This document shows positions 7,599-16,420 of a stretch of 64,000 bases of DNA, one piece after another. Position 1 is the stretch's first letter; each line of letters begins with the position of its first letter. Below the pieces are notes generated by a model, which was not told the origin of the DNA, ran no database searches, and saw nothing but the letters and a program-made list of their open reading frames with translations. Position numbers and translations under genes: made by a program. The DNA comes from Flavobacterium sp. SUN052 (GTDB lineage: Bacteria > Bacteroidota > Bacteroidia > Flavobacteriales > Flavobacteriaceae): assembly GCF_028867935.1 (NCBI RefSeq), contig NZ_JAPQNS010000005.1, forward strand, positions 310,001-374,000. The letters run 5' to 3'.

Positions 7599-8708
7599 AT
7601 GCGCCATCTCGCTTTACTCTTCATTGTTTTGCTAACTGTTGCGCAATCAGCAACGGCGCAATCGGCCCGTAAACCCGTTCGGGTGGGCGTGGTGGGACTG
7701 GTGCATACGCACGTACATGGCATTTTCAGGAAGGCGTACAAAGAAGCAGGGCAGACCGACATTGAGATTGTGGGTATTGCAGAACCCGACCGGCAACTGG
7801 CTGAGCGGTATGCCAAGCAATATGGCTTTCCGATGAGTTTGGTGTATCCAACCATCGAAGCAATGCTTGATGCTTCTAAACCGGAAACAGTAACAGACTT
7901 CGGCAAGATCATCAATCACCTGAAAACAGTGCAGATAGCTGCTCCCCGTGGAATCCATGTGATGGTCGAAAAGCCACTGGCTGTTAGCCTCGACCATGCC
8001 CGGCAGATGGCGAAACTGGTGGAGAAACACAAGATTCAGCTGTTAACGAATTACGAAACAACTTGGTACGGCAGCAATCATCGGACCTACGCGATGGTTT
8101 TTGGCGACAAAGCCATCGGCGATGTGCGCAAGATGGTGATTCACGATGGTCATCAGGGACCCAAAGAAATTGGCGTAACACCCGAATTTTTGAGTTGGCT
8201 CACCGATCCGGTTGAGAATGGGGCAGGGGCCCTGTTTGATTTTGGCTGTTACGGTGCCAACCTGGCCACCTGGTTTATGAATGGTGAACGTCCAATGAGC
8301 GTGATGGCCGTAACCCAACAGATCAAACCCAACATTTATCCAAAAGTGGATGATGAAGGTACGATCATCGTGACGTACCCCAAAGCTCAAGCTGTGATTC
8401 AGGCGTCGTGGAACTGGCCCTATTCCCGCAAAGACATGGAGGTATACGGCCAAACAGGGTCAATTATGGCTCTCAACTCGGCAAAAATGCGAGTTCGGTT
8501 GAGCGAAAAAGAGCCGGAAAAAATGATTGAAGCTACACAAGCCGATGCCCCAGCTTCGGACTCGTTTGCGTATCTGGCAAAGGTTATTCGGGGCGAGGTG
8601 AAACAGATTGACAATCTGTCGTCGTTGCCCAACAATATGATTGTAATGGAGATATTAGACGCGGCCCGGCAGTCAGCAAAAACGGGACGGGTCATTACTT
8701 TGAAATAA
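7599..8708 (+). CDS. Exported Gfo/Idh/MocA-family oxidoreductase
   Basis: A 369-residue protein with a clear signal peptide (MRHLALLFIVLLTVAQSATAQS, cleavage after about residue 20). The Rossmann fold follows (VRVGVVGLVHTHVHG, about 28-42), with the family's EKPLAV motif near residues 124-129 and an alpha/beta substrate domain after that. Relatives use NAD(P) on sugars or cyclitols; exported members usually carry tightly bound cofactor. The motif at the first loop is GVVGLVHTHVHG, with His residues where GxGxxG is expected, so dinucleotide binding may be altered. Only one nucleotide separates its stop from cysH, so it is probably in that operon, though a link to sulfur is not obvious. Confidence 0.75.
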   Translation: MRHLALLFIVLLTVAQSATAQSARKPVRVGVVGLVHTHVHGIFRKAYKEAGQTDIEIVGIAEPDRQLAERYAKQYGFPMSLVYPTIEAMLDASKPETVTDFGKIINHLKTVQIAAPRGIHVMVEKPLAVSLDHARQMAKLVEKHKIQLLTNYETTWYGSNHRTYAMVFGDKAIGDVRKMVIHDGHQGPKEIGVTPEFLSWLTDPVENGAGALFDFGCYGANLATWFMNGERPMSVMAVTQQIKPNIYPKVDDEGTIIVTYPKAQAVIQASWNWPYSRKDMEVYGQTGSIMALNSAKMRVRLSEKEPEKMIEATQADAPASDSFAYLAKVIRGEVKQIDNLSSLPNNMIVMEILDAARQSAKTGRVITLK

Positions 8709-8709
8709 T

Positions 8710-9441
8710 ATGCTTGCAGAATCATCACCCACCCTCGAATCACTGTCAGCCCAACTTGCGGGTTTGTCAGAGGTCGACGCCCTCCGAACACTGGCCGAGT
8801 TATTTCCCGGTCAAGTTGTTTTCTCGACCAGTCTCGGCTACGAAGATCAGGTCATTACCGACATGATTGCCACCAATAACGTTCCCATTCGGGTGTTTAC
8901 GCTCGATACGGGCCGGATGTTTGGCGAGACGTATTCGGTCTGGAATAAGACTTTAAGCCGCTACGGTATCGAAATTGATACGATGTTTCCGAAACAGGAA
9001 TCTGTTGAGAAATTGCTGACGGCTAAAGGACCATTCAGCATGTACGAGTCAGTGGAGAACCGCAAGGAGTGTTGCTTTATTCGTAAAGTGGAGCCGCTAA
9101 ACCGGGCGCTGGCTGGTCAGAAAATTTGGATAACCGGCATCCGGGCTGAGCAGTCAGCCAATCGCACCGACATGACCCAGTTGGAATGGGACGAAGCACA
9201 CCAATTGTATAAGTTTCACCCGCTGATGAACTGGACCTTTGAGCAGGTGAAAGACTACGTGAAAGCCAACAACGTTCCTTATAATCCGCTGCACGACCGG
9301 GGTTTTGTAAGTATTGGCTGCCAACCCTGCACCCGGGCAATTCAACCCGGCGAAGATTTCCGGGCCGGTCGCTGGTGGTGGGAAGATAATTCGAAGAAAG
9401 AGTGCGGGCTGCATAGCCACGAAGAGGTATTTAAGGCCTGA
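8710..9441 (+). CDS. cysH: Assimilatory adenylyl-sulfate (APS) reductase
   Basis: This 243-residue PAPS/APS reductase family protein reduces activated sulfate to sulfite with thioredoxin. The nucleotide-binding loop is FSTSLGYEDQVI (38-49). Cys121-Cys122 (KECCFIRKVEPL) and Cys204-x-x-Cys207 (GCQPCT) form the four-cysteine set that binds a [4Fe-4S] cluster in APS reductases. The catalytic cysteine is Cys232 in the KKECGLH tail. Presence of the cluster motif points to APS rather than PAPS as substrate, which agrees with the lack of a cysC kinase in the window. It is 15 nt upstream of cysD. Confidence 0.92.
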   Translation: MLAESSPTLESLSAQLAGLSEVDALRTLAELFPGQVVFSTSLGYEDQVITDMIATNNVPIRVFTLDTGRMFGETYSVWNKTLSRYGIEIDTMFPKQESVEKLLTAKGPFSMYESVENRKECCFIRKVEPLNRALAGQKIWITGIRAEQSANRTDMTQLEWDEAHQLYKFHPLMNWTFEQVKDYVKANNVPYNPLHDRGFVSIGCQPCTRAIQPGEDFRAGRWWWEDNSKKECGLHSHEEVFKA

Positions 9442-9456
9442 TACGACCAAGAAACC

Positions 9457-10359
9457 ATGAAATTAGATTATTTAGATCAGCTCGAATCGGAAGCCATCCA
9501 CATCATGCGGGAGGTAGCCGGTCAATTTGAACGGCCTGCTTTGCTATTTTCGGGTGGCAAAGATTCCATTACGCTCGTACACCTGGCCCGCAAAGCGTTC
9601 CGGCCCGGTAAATTTCCGTTCCCGCTCGTGCATATCGACACGGGACATAATTTTCAGGAAGCACTCGACTTCCGCGACTGGCTGGCCAACAGCCTTGGCG
9701 AACGGCTTATCGTACGCTACGTAGAAGATACCATTCGCGAAAAGAAGCTGAAAGAGCCAACAGGTCGCAATGCGACTCGTAACGGTCTGCAAACATTCAC
9801 CTTGCTGGATGCCATCGAAGAGTTTGAGTTCGATGCCTGCATTGGTGGCGCTCGTCGTGATGAAGAAAAAGCCCGTGCTAAAGAGCGTGTCTTCTCGGTA
9901 CGTGATGAATTCGGCTCATGGGACCCCAAACGGCAGCGTCCCGAGCTCTGGAGTCTTTACAACGGCCGCATTCACAAAGGCGAAAACGTGCGGGTGTTCC
10001 CAATCTCCAACTGGACTGAACTTGATGTCTGGAACTACATCCGGCGCGAGAATATTGCGCTTCCGAGCCTATACTTTGCCCACGACCGCGAATTGATTCT
10101 GCGCGACGGAAAGCTGATGGCAACTGCCGGGGGAGTTATACAACCCGACGCCGATGATCAGATTGTGACCCGTCGGGTCCGGTTCCGCACCGTCGGTGAT
10201 ATTTCGTGTACGGCGGCTTCGGAGTCAGATGCCGAAACGCTCGACACGGTCATCGACGAAATCCAGGCCACCCGCATATCCGAACGGGGCGAAACCCGTA
10301 TGGATGATCAGCTCTCCGAAGCGGCTATGGAAGACCGGAAAAAGGGAGGATATTTTTAA
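9457..10359 (+). CDS. cysD: Sulfate adenylyltransferase subunit 2 (ATP sulfurylase)
   Basis: At 300 residues it matches CysD length. The PP-loop motif FSGGKDSITLVHLARKAF lies at about 30-47, followed by HIDTGHNF, GGARRDEEKARAKERVFS (about 129-146) and the C-terminal MEDRKKGGYF. It forms APS from ATP and sulfate, driven by GTP hydrolysis on the CysN partner. CysH and CysN flank it on the same strand. The 107-nt gap to cysN contains a purine-rich inverted repeat. Confidence 0.95.
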   Translation: MKLDYLDQLESEAIHIMREVAGQFERPALLFSGGKDSITLVHLARKAFRPGKFPFPLVHIDTGHNFQEALDFRDWLANSLGERLIVRYVEDTIREKKLKEPTGRNATRNGLQTFTLLDAIEEFEFDACIGGARRDEEKARAKERVFSVRDEFGSWDPKRQRPELWSLYNGRIHKGENVRVFPISNWTELDVWNYIRRENIALPSLYFAHDRELILRDGKLMATAGGVIQPDADDQIVTRRVRFRTVGDISCTAASESDAETLDTVIDEIQATRISERGETRMDDQLSEAAMEDRKKGGYF

Positions 10360-10379
10360 TTGAGTGAATCAGGATTTTA

Positions 10380-10466
10380 CAAGAGTGAAAGTGCGAAGGA
10401 GTGAAAGAGTGGCTAGTACGGCGCTACTTTACCTTCGTTAGCTAGCACTCTTTTGCTCATCACTAC
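10380..10466. repeat. Purine-rich inverted repeat between cysD and cysN
   Basis: The gap holds GAGTGAAAGTGCGAAGG and AGTGAAAGAGTGGCTAG words on the left and a complementary CTAGCACTCTTTTGCTC word on the right, around a loop of about 25 nt. Similar repeats occur at 49687-49774 and 54341-54412. It lies inside an apparent operon, so it is unlikely to be a full terminator. Confidence 0.5.
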
Positions 10467-11717
10467 ATGGATCTTTTACGATTTATAACTGCCGGATCGG
10501 TTGACGACGGCAAAAGTACCCTCATCGGGCGGCTTCTCTACGATTCCAAATCGATTCTGGCTGACCAACTGGAGGCAATCGAACGCGCAACAAAAGGCCG
10601 CGACGATGGTACTGTTGATTTAGCTTTGCTTACTGACGGTCTCCGTTCAGAGCGGGAACAGGGTATCACCATCGATGTGGCTTACCGGTATTTCCAGACT
10701 ACGGCGCGAAAATTCATCATCGTCGATGCGCCGGGCCACATTCAGTATACCCGCAACATGGTTACGGGTGCATCGAACTGCCAATTGGCCGTTGTACTGG
10801 TTGATGCCCGCCACGGCGTAGTCGAGCAGACTCGGCGCCATTCGTTGATTGCCAGCATGTTGGGCATTCCGCATCTGGTGGTAGCAGTGAACAAAATGGA
10901 TTTGGTCGGTTACTCGCAGGACGTGTTCTCGGACATTTGCATTCAGTATGCCGAACTGGCCAAGAAGCTAAATGCCAAAGACATCACGTTTATTCCGATG
11001 AGTGCGCTCAACGGCGATAACGTGGTGGATAAATCGGCCAATATGCCCTGGTATGAAGGCCCTGCTCTGCTCAGCCACCTCGAAACAGTGGAGTTGAGTA
11101 ACGACATTAACCTAACACTAGGTCGTTTGCCAGTCCAGTACGTGATCCGTCCGCAGACAACAGAATTGCACGATTACAGGGGTTACGCGGGCAAAATCAA
11201 TAGCGGTACTTTCCGCGTGGGTGATGCGGTAACAGTGCTCCCATCAGGGCAGACGTCGACTATTTCGCGCATCGAACAAAACGAACAGGATATTGACGAA
11301 GCCGTTGCTACCCAATCCGTTATTCTACACTTGGCCGATGACATCGACATCAGCCGGGGCGATTTAATCGTAACTGCTGATAACCAGCCGACCGTATCCC
11401 AAAATGTGGAGGGAATGCTGTGTTGGATGGACTCGAAAGAACTGAAAGTAGGCAGCAAATATGTGTTGCAGGTAGGCACAGCCCGCACGCGCTGTTCAGT
11501 ACGCGAGATCCCCTACCAACTCAACATCGAAACTTACGAACATATCGAAGGTGTCGAAAGCCTGTCGCTTAATGCACTGGCCAGAGTGGTGTTGCGTACG
11601 GCGCAACCTATTGCCTTTGATCCGTATATTCAGAACCGCTTCAACGGTGGAGCCATCCTAATCGATGAAACCAGCAATGTAACGGTTGGGGCGGTGATGT
11701 TGGAGGGAGAAGCGTAA
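10467..11717 (+). CDS. cysN: Sulfate adenylyltransferase subunit 1 (GTPase)
   Basis: At 416 residues it matches CysN without a fused CysC kinase. GTPase motifs are GSVDDGKSTL (10-19), the switch region EREQGITIDVAYRYF, DAPGH and NKMD. The second and third beta-barrel domains follow in EF-Tu-like order. It powers APS formation by CysD. The absence of a CysC domain agrees with the APS-type reductase encoded by cysH. It ends at a strong inverted repeat shared with the convergent membrane-protein gene. Confidence 0.95.
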   Translation: MDLLRFITAGSVDDGKSTLIGRLLYDSKSILADQLEAIERATKGRDDGTVDLALLTDGLRSEREQGITIDVAYRYFQTTARKFIIVDAPGHIQYTRNMVTGASNCQLAVVLVDARHGVVEQTRRHSLIASMLGIPHLVVAVNKMDLVGYSQDVFSDICIQYAELAKKLNAKDITFIPMSALNGDNVVDKSANMPWYEGPALLSHLETVELSNDINLTLGRLPVQYVIRPQTTELHDYRGYAGKINSGTFRVGDAVTVLPSGQTSTISRIEQNEQDIDEAVATQSVILHLADDIDISRGDLIVTADNQPTVSQNVEGMLCWMDSKELKVGSKYVLQVGTARTRCSVREIPYQLNIETYEHIEGVESLSLNALARVVLRTAQPIAFDPYIQNRFNGGAILIDETSNVTVGAVMLEGEA

Positions 11718-11722
11718 GCTCA

Positions 11723-11764
11723 AGGGGTTTACCAGCGAATTAGAATTTTCGCTGGTAAACCCCT
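11723..11764. terminator. 17-bp perfect inverted repeat, bidirectional terminator of cysN
   Basis: Arms 11723-11739 and 11748-11764 pair perfectly around loop TTAGAATT. The right arm is also the coding end of the convergent membrane-protein gene (its last codons VYQRKF and stop). There is no long T-run on the + side, but the length and position between convergent genes support a terminator. Confidence 0.65.
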
Positions 11765-13152
11765 GTTGTGCTAGTTGGCTGGTACATGGCTCCTAAAGCC
11801 GGTGCCCGCTGGAATAACTTCTCAACTACATTTTCGCGGTCGATAATGTAGGTTGGAGGGTCTTTACGGAAATGGTCGTACACATTCACTACGGCCTCGT
11901 AGTTATCTAAGTTTCGGAGGTCATATTTGGCCAGATCCCAGTTGAGGTAGGGCGTGGCGGGGCGGTTTTGCCGGTAAGCGCTCAAATCCTCGCCAATAAC
12001 CAGTAACTTCTGATTTTGAATATTGGCGGGTAGGGGAGAAGGTTGCACCTGTAGATTACTCAGCCGCCCTAAGTCGGTACCGGGCAATAACCCTAAGGCC
12101 CCCTGATAAAAAATCCCCAGCATCAGGGCTAACACGCCTAGGAATGCCAGTTCGGCTAGCCACGTTTTGCGGACATTCTGAAAGTAGATCACTGCGAAAA
12201 AAGCCATCGGAGGCACAAAAATCAGGAAGCCCATTGGTGCCAGAAACGGCATCAGAATAATGGTGAGAAGGGCTGCTACAGCCCAGAAAAGCATAATTTG
12301 CTGGCACCGTTGCTGAAAATTGACGTACCGATTGGTGGTGTTGAAAAGGCTGAAAAAGCCCAGAACTGCCATGCCTAAGGGCACCAATAACGATACCACA
12401 AGGGCGCGATAATCGGTCAGCGCGTATTGCCGTACCCGAAATACCGAAGCCAGCAAATTCCGGTTGAAATCGTCCAGACTGTCGTTGAGATAGTAATAGA
12501 GCACCGCTACGGCAATAGGGAAGGCAAAGCCAAACAAGGTCAGTGAATGTTGCCGAAAGGTGGCACCCGTAAACATCAGCAACGAAGTGGAAGCCCAGAT
12601 AATGAATACGGCTGAGGGAAGGTAAAACAAAGCCGCCAATCCAAGGTAAATCCCTATTTCGAACACATCGTCAGTAACGCCCTGCCGGTCGAGTTGCTTG
12701 ATGAGCGTACCAAAAGCTAGCAACAAGAAGGATGTAGAAAGCAGAACGGGCGACAAGGTGAGGCAATCGAACGACAGATGCAGAAACAGCCCGTACAGTA
12801 GACCCGGCCAGAAATTTCGGTCGGGAAACACGTTCCGGTTGTTCATCACGTAATTGAAATAAACAATCTGAAACACCGATACAAGCGTAGCTGCCGCATG
12901 CAGTGCCCCCTGCGACCGTCCGAAAAGGGTATGAAGCAGCCAGTAAACCAAGGCCGAAAGTGGGCTGACGCTATCCCAGATGTCGCGATAGAGCAGGTGC
13001 CCCTGGCTCATTTGCTCGCCAACCAGCATCCAGTTCAGTTCGGGAATGAGTAGGGGCAAAGGCGACACCAGAAAGGGCAGTCGAATAATCAGCAACACGA
13101 CCATGAGGCTGATATATTGATACGGTGCGTAGGTACGAAAGAAACTCAGCAT
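11740..13152 (-). CDS. Polytopic inner-membrane protein, unknown
   Basis: At 470 residues it has ten or more predicted membrane helices filling residues 10 to about 355, then a soluble tail of about 115 residues (KLLVIGEDLSAYRQN... to VYQRKF). The early segment LPLLIPELNWMLVGEQMSQG followed by YRDIWDSVSPL resembles the first periplasmic loop of GT-C-like membrane proteins, in which an acidic residue acts after helix 1. I cannot assign a substrate. The tail mentions features of a small soluble alpha/beta domain. It is divergent from rbfA and converges with cysN. Confidence 0.6.
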   Translation of the reverse strand: MLSFFRTYAPYQYISLMVVLLIIRLPFLVSPLPLLIPELNWMLVGEQMSQGHLLYRDIWDSVSPLSALVYWLLHTLFGRSQGALHAAATLVSVFQIVYFNYVMNNRNVFPDRNFWPGLLYGLFLHLSFDCLTLSPVLLSTSFLLLAFGTLIKQLDRQGVTDDVFEIGIYLGLAALFYLPSAVFIIWASTSLLMFTGATFRQHSLTLFGFAFPIAVAVLYYYLNDSLDDFNRNLLASVFRVRQYALTDYRALVVSLLVPLGMAVLGFFSLFNTTNRYVNFQQRCQQIMLFWAVAALLTIILMPFLAPMGFLIFVPPMAFFAVIYFQNVRKTWLAELAFLGVLALMLGIFYQGALGLLPGTDLGRLSNLQVQPSPLPANIQNQKLLVIGEDLSAYRQNRPATPYLNWDLAKYDLRNLDNYEAVVNVYDHFRKDPPTYIIDRENVVEKLFQRAPALGAMYQPTSTTGVYQRKF

Positions 13153-13155
13153 AAA

Positions 13156-13231
13156 AGTGAACAGTGAGCAGCAAACAGTTGAAACGGCGCCAACTTAAAC
13201 ACTGTTGGCTGCTCACTGTTCTTTGTTCACT
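13156..13231. repeat. Inverted repeat between divergent genes (AACAGTGAGCAG type)
   Basis: Arms 13160-13179 and 13201-13220 match in 19 of 20 positions around a 21-nt loop. Outer AGTGAAC (13156) and GTTCACT (to 13231) words extend it with an offset. It lies between a minus-strand start at 13152 and the rbfA start at 13290, so it is not a terminator for either gene. Confidence 0.7.
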
Positions 13232-13289
13232 GACCCAAAGTTACGGCGCATTTCGGCGATCTGGAAAAAGGTACGGATATTTGCATAAC

Positions 13290-13667
13290 ATGGAATCGAA
13301 ACGACAACAAAAAGTGGCCCGGCAGTTGCAAAAAGACCTCAGCGAAATTTTTCAGCGCGAGGTGCCACACCTTTTCAACGGGGCTTTTATTACGGTGACG
13401 AGCGTTCGCGTCTCGCCCGACCTCAGCGTAGCTAGGGTATATCTGAGTTTTCTTGCAACAAAAAATAAAGAAATGCTGCTTGCCAGCATTCGGGAACATA
13501 GCCGTACTATTCGCCAGCACCTCGGTGATCGGGTGCGTCATCAACTTCGCATTGTTCCCGATATAACCTATTTCATCGACGACACCGCCGAGTACGCCGA
13601 AAAAATGGACAAGCTTTTTGCTGGTCTGGATATTCCTCCTGCACCGGAAGAGGATGACGAAGACTAA
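13290..13667 (+). CDS. rbfA: Ribosome-binding factor A
   Basis: The ATG at 13290 opens MESKRQQKVARQLQKDL, the normal RbfA beginning. Earlier in-frame codons run through the inverted repeat and add nothing recognisable. The 125-residue protein has the KH-like fold marks: ITVTSVRVSPDLSVARVYLS (about 34-53), then RHQLRIVPDITYFID, and an acidic tail EEDDED. RbfA helps mature the 16S rRNA 5' end on the 30S subunit and is needed at low temperature. It is followed after 24 nt by the permease gene on the same strand. Confidence 0.92.
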   Translation: MESKRQQKVARQLQKDLSEIFQREVPHLFNGAFITVTSVRVSPDLSVARVYLSFLATKNKEMLLASIREHSRTIRQHLGDRVRHQLRIVPDITYFIDDTAEYAEKMDKLFAGLDIPPAPEEDDED

Positions 13668-13691
13668 AACTAAAGAGCGACTGTTTTTTAC

Positions 13692-14918
13692 ATGAATCTA
13701 CCCCTCTTTATTGCCCGTCGGTATTTCTTTTCGCGTAAGAAACGGAGCTTCATCAACTGGCTGTCAATTCTGTCGATGCTGGGCGTGGGCGTGGGTACGA
13801 TGGCCCTGGTGGTGGTGCTGTCGGTGTTTAATGGCATGGTTGAGCTGAACCGGACGCTCTTCCGGTCGGTGGAGGCTGACCTGACGATAAAGCCCCGACA
13901 GGGCAAGCGGTTTGTGGCTACGCCAACTCTGCTTACGCAGCTTCAGCAAACAGCCGGGGTAGATTTAGTAACGCCCGTTATTCAGGACAATGCACTCGCT
14001 CGGTACAACGGCGCCCAAACGGTGGTAACCGTAAAAGGGGTAGCCAACAACTATCTCAAACGGTCGCAACTCGATTCTGCCCTTGTCGATGGACGTTTTC
14101 GGCTCCAGACCAACGGCATCGACTATGCGATTGTAGCCGAGGGAATCCGCAATGATCTGAGCATTGTCACACAAGATATTCTGACCCCGCTAGAATTGCT
14201 CTATCCTCAAAACCAGGTGGGGAGTAAAACGCTCAATCTGCTCAGTGAAAATGCGTTCAAGGCTCGCTCATTAACTGTTTCGGGTGTGTTTTTTGTAGAT
14301 GCCCAACAATACGGCGATTTTGTGATTGCTCCGTTGTCGGTTATTCGCGACCTGGTTGGCTATGGCCCCAACGACATCACCAGCATCGAAATGCAACTCA
14401 AGCCCGGCACCGACATTACCCAGGCGAAGGCTGCGGTGCAGGCGTTGGTTGGAAGCGCGCTCACGGCCCAGGATCGCGACGACCTAAATATCGACCTCTA
14501 CCGAACAATCAATGTTGAAAAGTTCGCGGTGGGTTTAACCCTCTCGTTTATCATTCTGATTGCTTCGGTCAACATTTTCTTTTCGCTGTCGATGCTGGTG
14601 ATCGAGAAGAAAAACGATATCCGCACGCTGTTTGCGCTGGGAGCTACCACTGGCCTGGTGCGCCGGATTTTTCTGCTCGAAGGGGCAATTGTTGCCCTCA
14701 CCGGTGCCACCACTGGCCTTCTGTTGGGAATAGGGCTGTCGCTGCTTCAACAGCGGTATGGCCTGATCGGGGTTGGTACCAGTTCATCGATTATCGACGC
14801 GTATCCTGTTCGGGTTGAGGCTGCCGACATATGGGTTTCCGCTTTAATTGTGGTACTCATTACCGTTTTAAGTTCGTGGTTCCCGGCGCAACGGGCCGCC
14901 AAAGGGATTCAGGGATAA
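13692..14918 (+). CDS. FtsX/LolE-like ABC transporter permease
   Basis: At 408 residues it shows the MacB/LolCE layout: MNLPLFIARRYFFSRKKRSFINWLS at the cytosolic start, a first membrane helix at about 22-45, a periplasmic domain to about residue 275, then three helices (about 280-305, 325-350 and 370-395). VEKFAVGLTLSFIILIAS and the later FFSLSMLVIEKKNDIRTLFALGA are typical of LolC/LolE. Such permeases release lipoproteins from the inner membrane with a LolD ATPase, which is not encoded here. In Bacteroidota these are usually single permeases that may form homodimers. Confidence 0.85.
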   Translation: MNLPLFIARRYFFSRKKRSFINWLSILSMLGVGVGTMALVVVLSVFNGMVELNRTLFRSVEADLTIKPRQGKRFVATPTLLTQLQQTAGVDLVTPVIQDNALARYNGAQTVVTVKGVANNYLKRSQLDSALVDGRFRLQTNGIDYAIVAEGIRNDLSIVTQDILTPLELLYPQNQVGSKTLNLLSENAFKARSLTVSGVFFVDAQQYGDFVIAPLSVIRDLVGYGPNDITSIEMQLKPGTDITQAKAAVQALVGSALTAQDRDDLNIDLYRTINVEKFAVGLTLSFIILIASVNIFFSLSMLVIEKKNDIRTLFALGATTGLVRRIFLLEGAIVALTGATTGLLLGIGLSLLQQRYGLIGVGTSSSIIDAYPVRVEAADIWVSALIVVLITVLSSWFPAQRAAKGIQG

Positions 14919-15037
14919 GCTCAAAACACTTCATCCCTAACTTTTACCGGTTCACGTAGCTTGTAATTGATATGGTGTCAAAAGCGGACGAGGTTTGTGT
15001 CAGTAAACAACAAAGCACAACTTCACCCTTTTGCCCC

Positions 15038-15766
15038 ATGAAACTCCTTAACATCGATCTGTACACCACCGACCTCGAAGCCACCCGGCTTTTCTACGTT
15101 CGTCGGTTGGGCCTGCCTGTGCTGTCGCGTAATGCCACCCATCTGACTGTTCTAATTGGCTGGACTCACCTGACATTTCACCTGGTCGAGCAGCCAGTGG
15201 CTCCGTATCATCTCGCTATCAACGTGCCACGCGGTTCGCTGGAAGTGGTTATGTACTATTTCGACCTGGACTTTCTGGATACCCAAGCCCCTGACAAAAC
15301 CATCGCCGATTTCCCGGACTGGCGGGCGCAGGCCTGTTATTTCTACGATTCGTTGGGAAATCTGCTGGAGTTTATTGCCCGGACCGATTTGCCATTAGAT
15401 AGCCCTAATCTAACCTTTACTGATCTGTTTCAGGGTGTTAGCGAAATTGGCCTGGCTACCGAAGATGTAGCGCATACCACAACCCAACTTCAGCGTCGAT
15501 TCGGCTTGCCGCAGTTTGCGAAAGCCACACCTCAGGCCGATTTTAACGCGCTGGGCGATGATAGTGGCCTGTTTATCATTTCACGAGTTGGGCGTAACTG
15601 GCTATTTTCAGATACACCTGCCGGGTTGAATTACTGCCGGGTTCGGTTCTGCAACGATGAAACGGAGCGAGCGCATGACCTGTATTCCTACGAACTAAAT
15701 ACTAGGCCTATTGGCAAACCAGATGATACTGGTATGTATACAATTCTGGGTACGTTGAGAAATTAG
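15038..15766 (+). CDS. VOC (glyoxalase/dioxygenase) superfamily protein, two domains
   Basis: I chose the ATG at 15038 because MKLLNIDLYTTDLEATRLFY is the standard beginning of a VOC domain; an upstream ATG at 14972 would add 22 residues without structure. Residues 1-115 form one beta-alpha-beta-beta-beta pair with GNLLEFIARTDL at its end, and residues 130-235 form a second, weaker copy (EIGLATEDVAHTTTQLQRRF). Metal-binding residues can be guessed but not fixed. The reaction is unknown. Family members include glyoxalases, ring-cleavage dioxygenases and fosfomycin resistance proteins. Confidence 0.75.
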   Translation: MKLLNIDLYTTDLEATRLFYVRRLGLPVLSRNATHLTVLIGWTHLTFHLVEQPVAPYHLAINVPRGSLEVVMYYFDLDFLDTQAPDKTIADFPDWRAQACYFYDSLGNLLEFIARTDLPLDSPNLTFTDLFQGVSEIGLATEDVAHTTTQLQRRFGLPQFAKATPQADFNALGDDSGLFIISRVGRNWLFSDTPAGLNYCRVRFCNDETERAHDLYSYELNTRPIGKPDDTGMYTILGTLRN

Positions 15767-15821
15767 GTACTGTTCTACTTCTTCGCCATATTAGCAGTAC
15801 AAAAATTTCCGTTGGCAATCC

Positions 15822-16400
15822 ATGCAACGTGTACTGTCTAACATTGAGCGAATTGTACGGCCTTTACCCGACGAAATGGCCGCGCTTCAGGCTATTCTAC
15901 AGCCCAAAACTTTGCCTGCCAATACGCTCTATGCCAAAGAAGGCGACGTTTGTCAGACAATAGCCTTCGTGGAAAAAGGCTGTGGCCGGTTGTATTACGA
16001 CCTTGACGGTTGGGAGGTTTCCAAAGAATTTGTATTCGAAAATGGCCTCCTGGGATCGTTTGTGAGTTTTTTTACGCAACGGCCTTCCTTTGTTCACGTG
16101 ATGACACTGACCGAAACCCACCTGCTCGAAACAAAGTATGCGGACGTGATGGCCTTGTGCGGACAGTATCCCGTGTGGCAGCGGTTTGCCCAGTTGCTCT
16201 TGCAGGATCAGTTGAGTCGGTTAGAACGGCGGGAAGCCTCATTGCTGAAGGAAACACCCGAAAATCGATATATCCGTTTGCTTAACGAACATCCGAAAGT
16301 GCTTCGGCGTGTGCCCTCCCAATATGTAGCCAGTTACCTCGGTGTTACGGCCGAAACCCTTAACCGTTACCAGCACGCCAAACCGACCCTAACCCCTTAA
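15822..16400 (+). CDS. Crp/Fnr-family transcriptional regulator
   Basis: At 192 residues it contains a cyclic-nucleotide-binding-type beta barrel (about 25-120, with YAKEGDVCQTIAFVEKGCGR) and a short C-terminal helix-turn-helix (VPSQYVASYLGVTAETLNR, about 166-184). This is the common Bacteroidota Crp/Fnr type that ends soon after the recognition helix. There is no N-terminal cysteine set for an FeS cluster, so it is not an oxygen-sensing Fnr. Effector and targets are unknown. It leads a same-strand run with the next two genes and may control them. Confidence 0.8.
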   Translation: MQRVLSNIERIVRPLPDEMAALQAILQPKTLPANTLYAKEGDVCQTIAFVEKGCGRLYYDLDGWEVSKEFVFENGLLGSFVSFFTQRPSFVHVMTLTETHLLETKYADVMALCGQYPVWQRFAQLLLQDQLSRLERREASLLKETPENRYIRLLNEHPKVLRRVPSQYVASYLGVTAETLNRYQHAKPTLTP

Positions 16401-16420
16401 CGTGCAGTCTGTACATACCA

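Noticed and set aside
14972..15037. Upstream ATG for the VOC protein
   Set aside because: The added 22 residues have no fold pattern, and the VOC domain starts at 15038.
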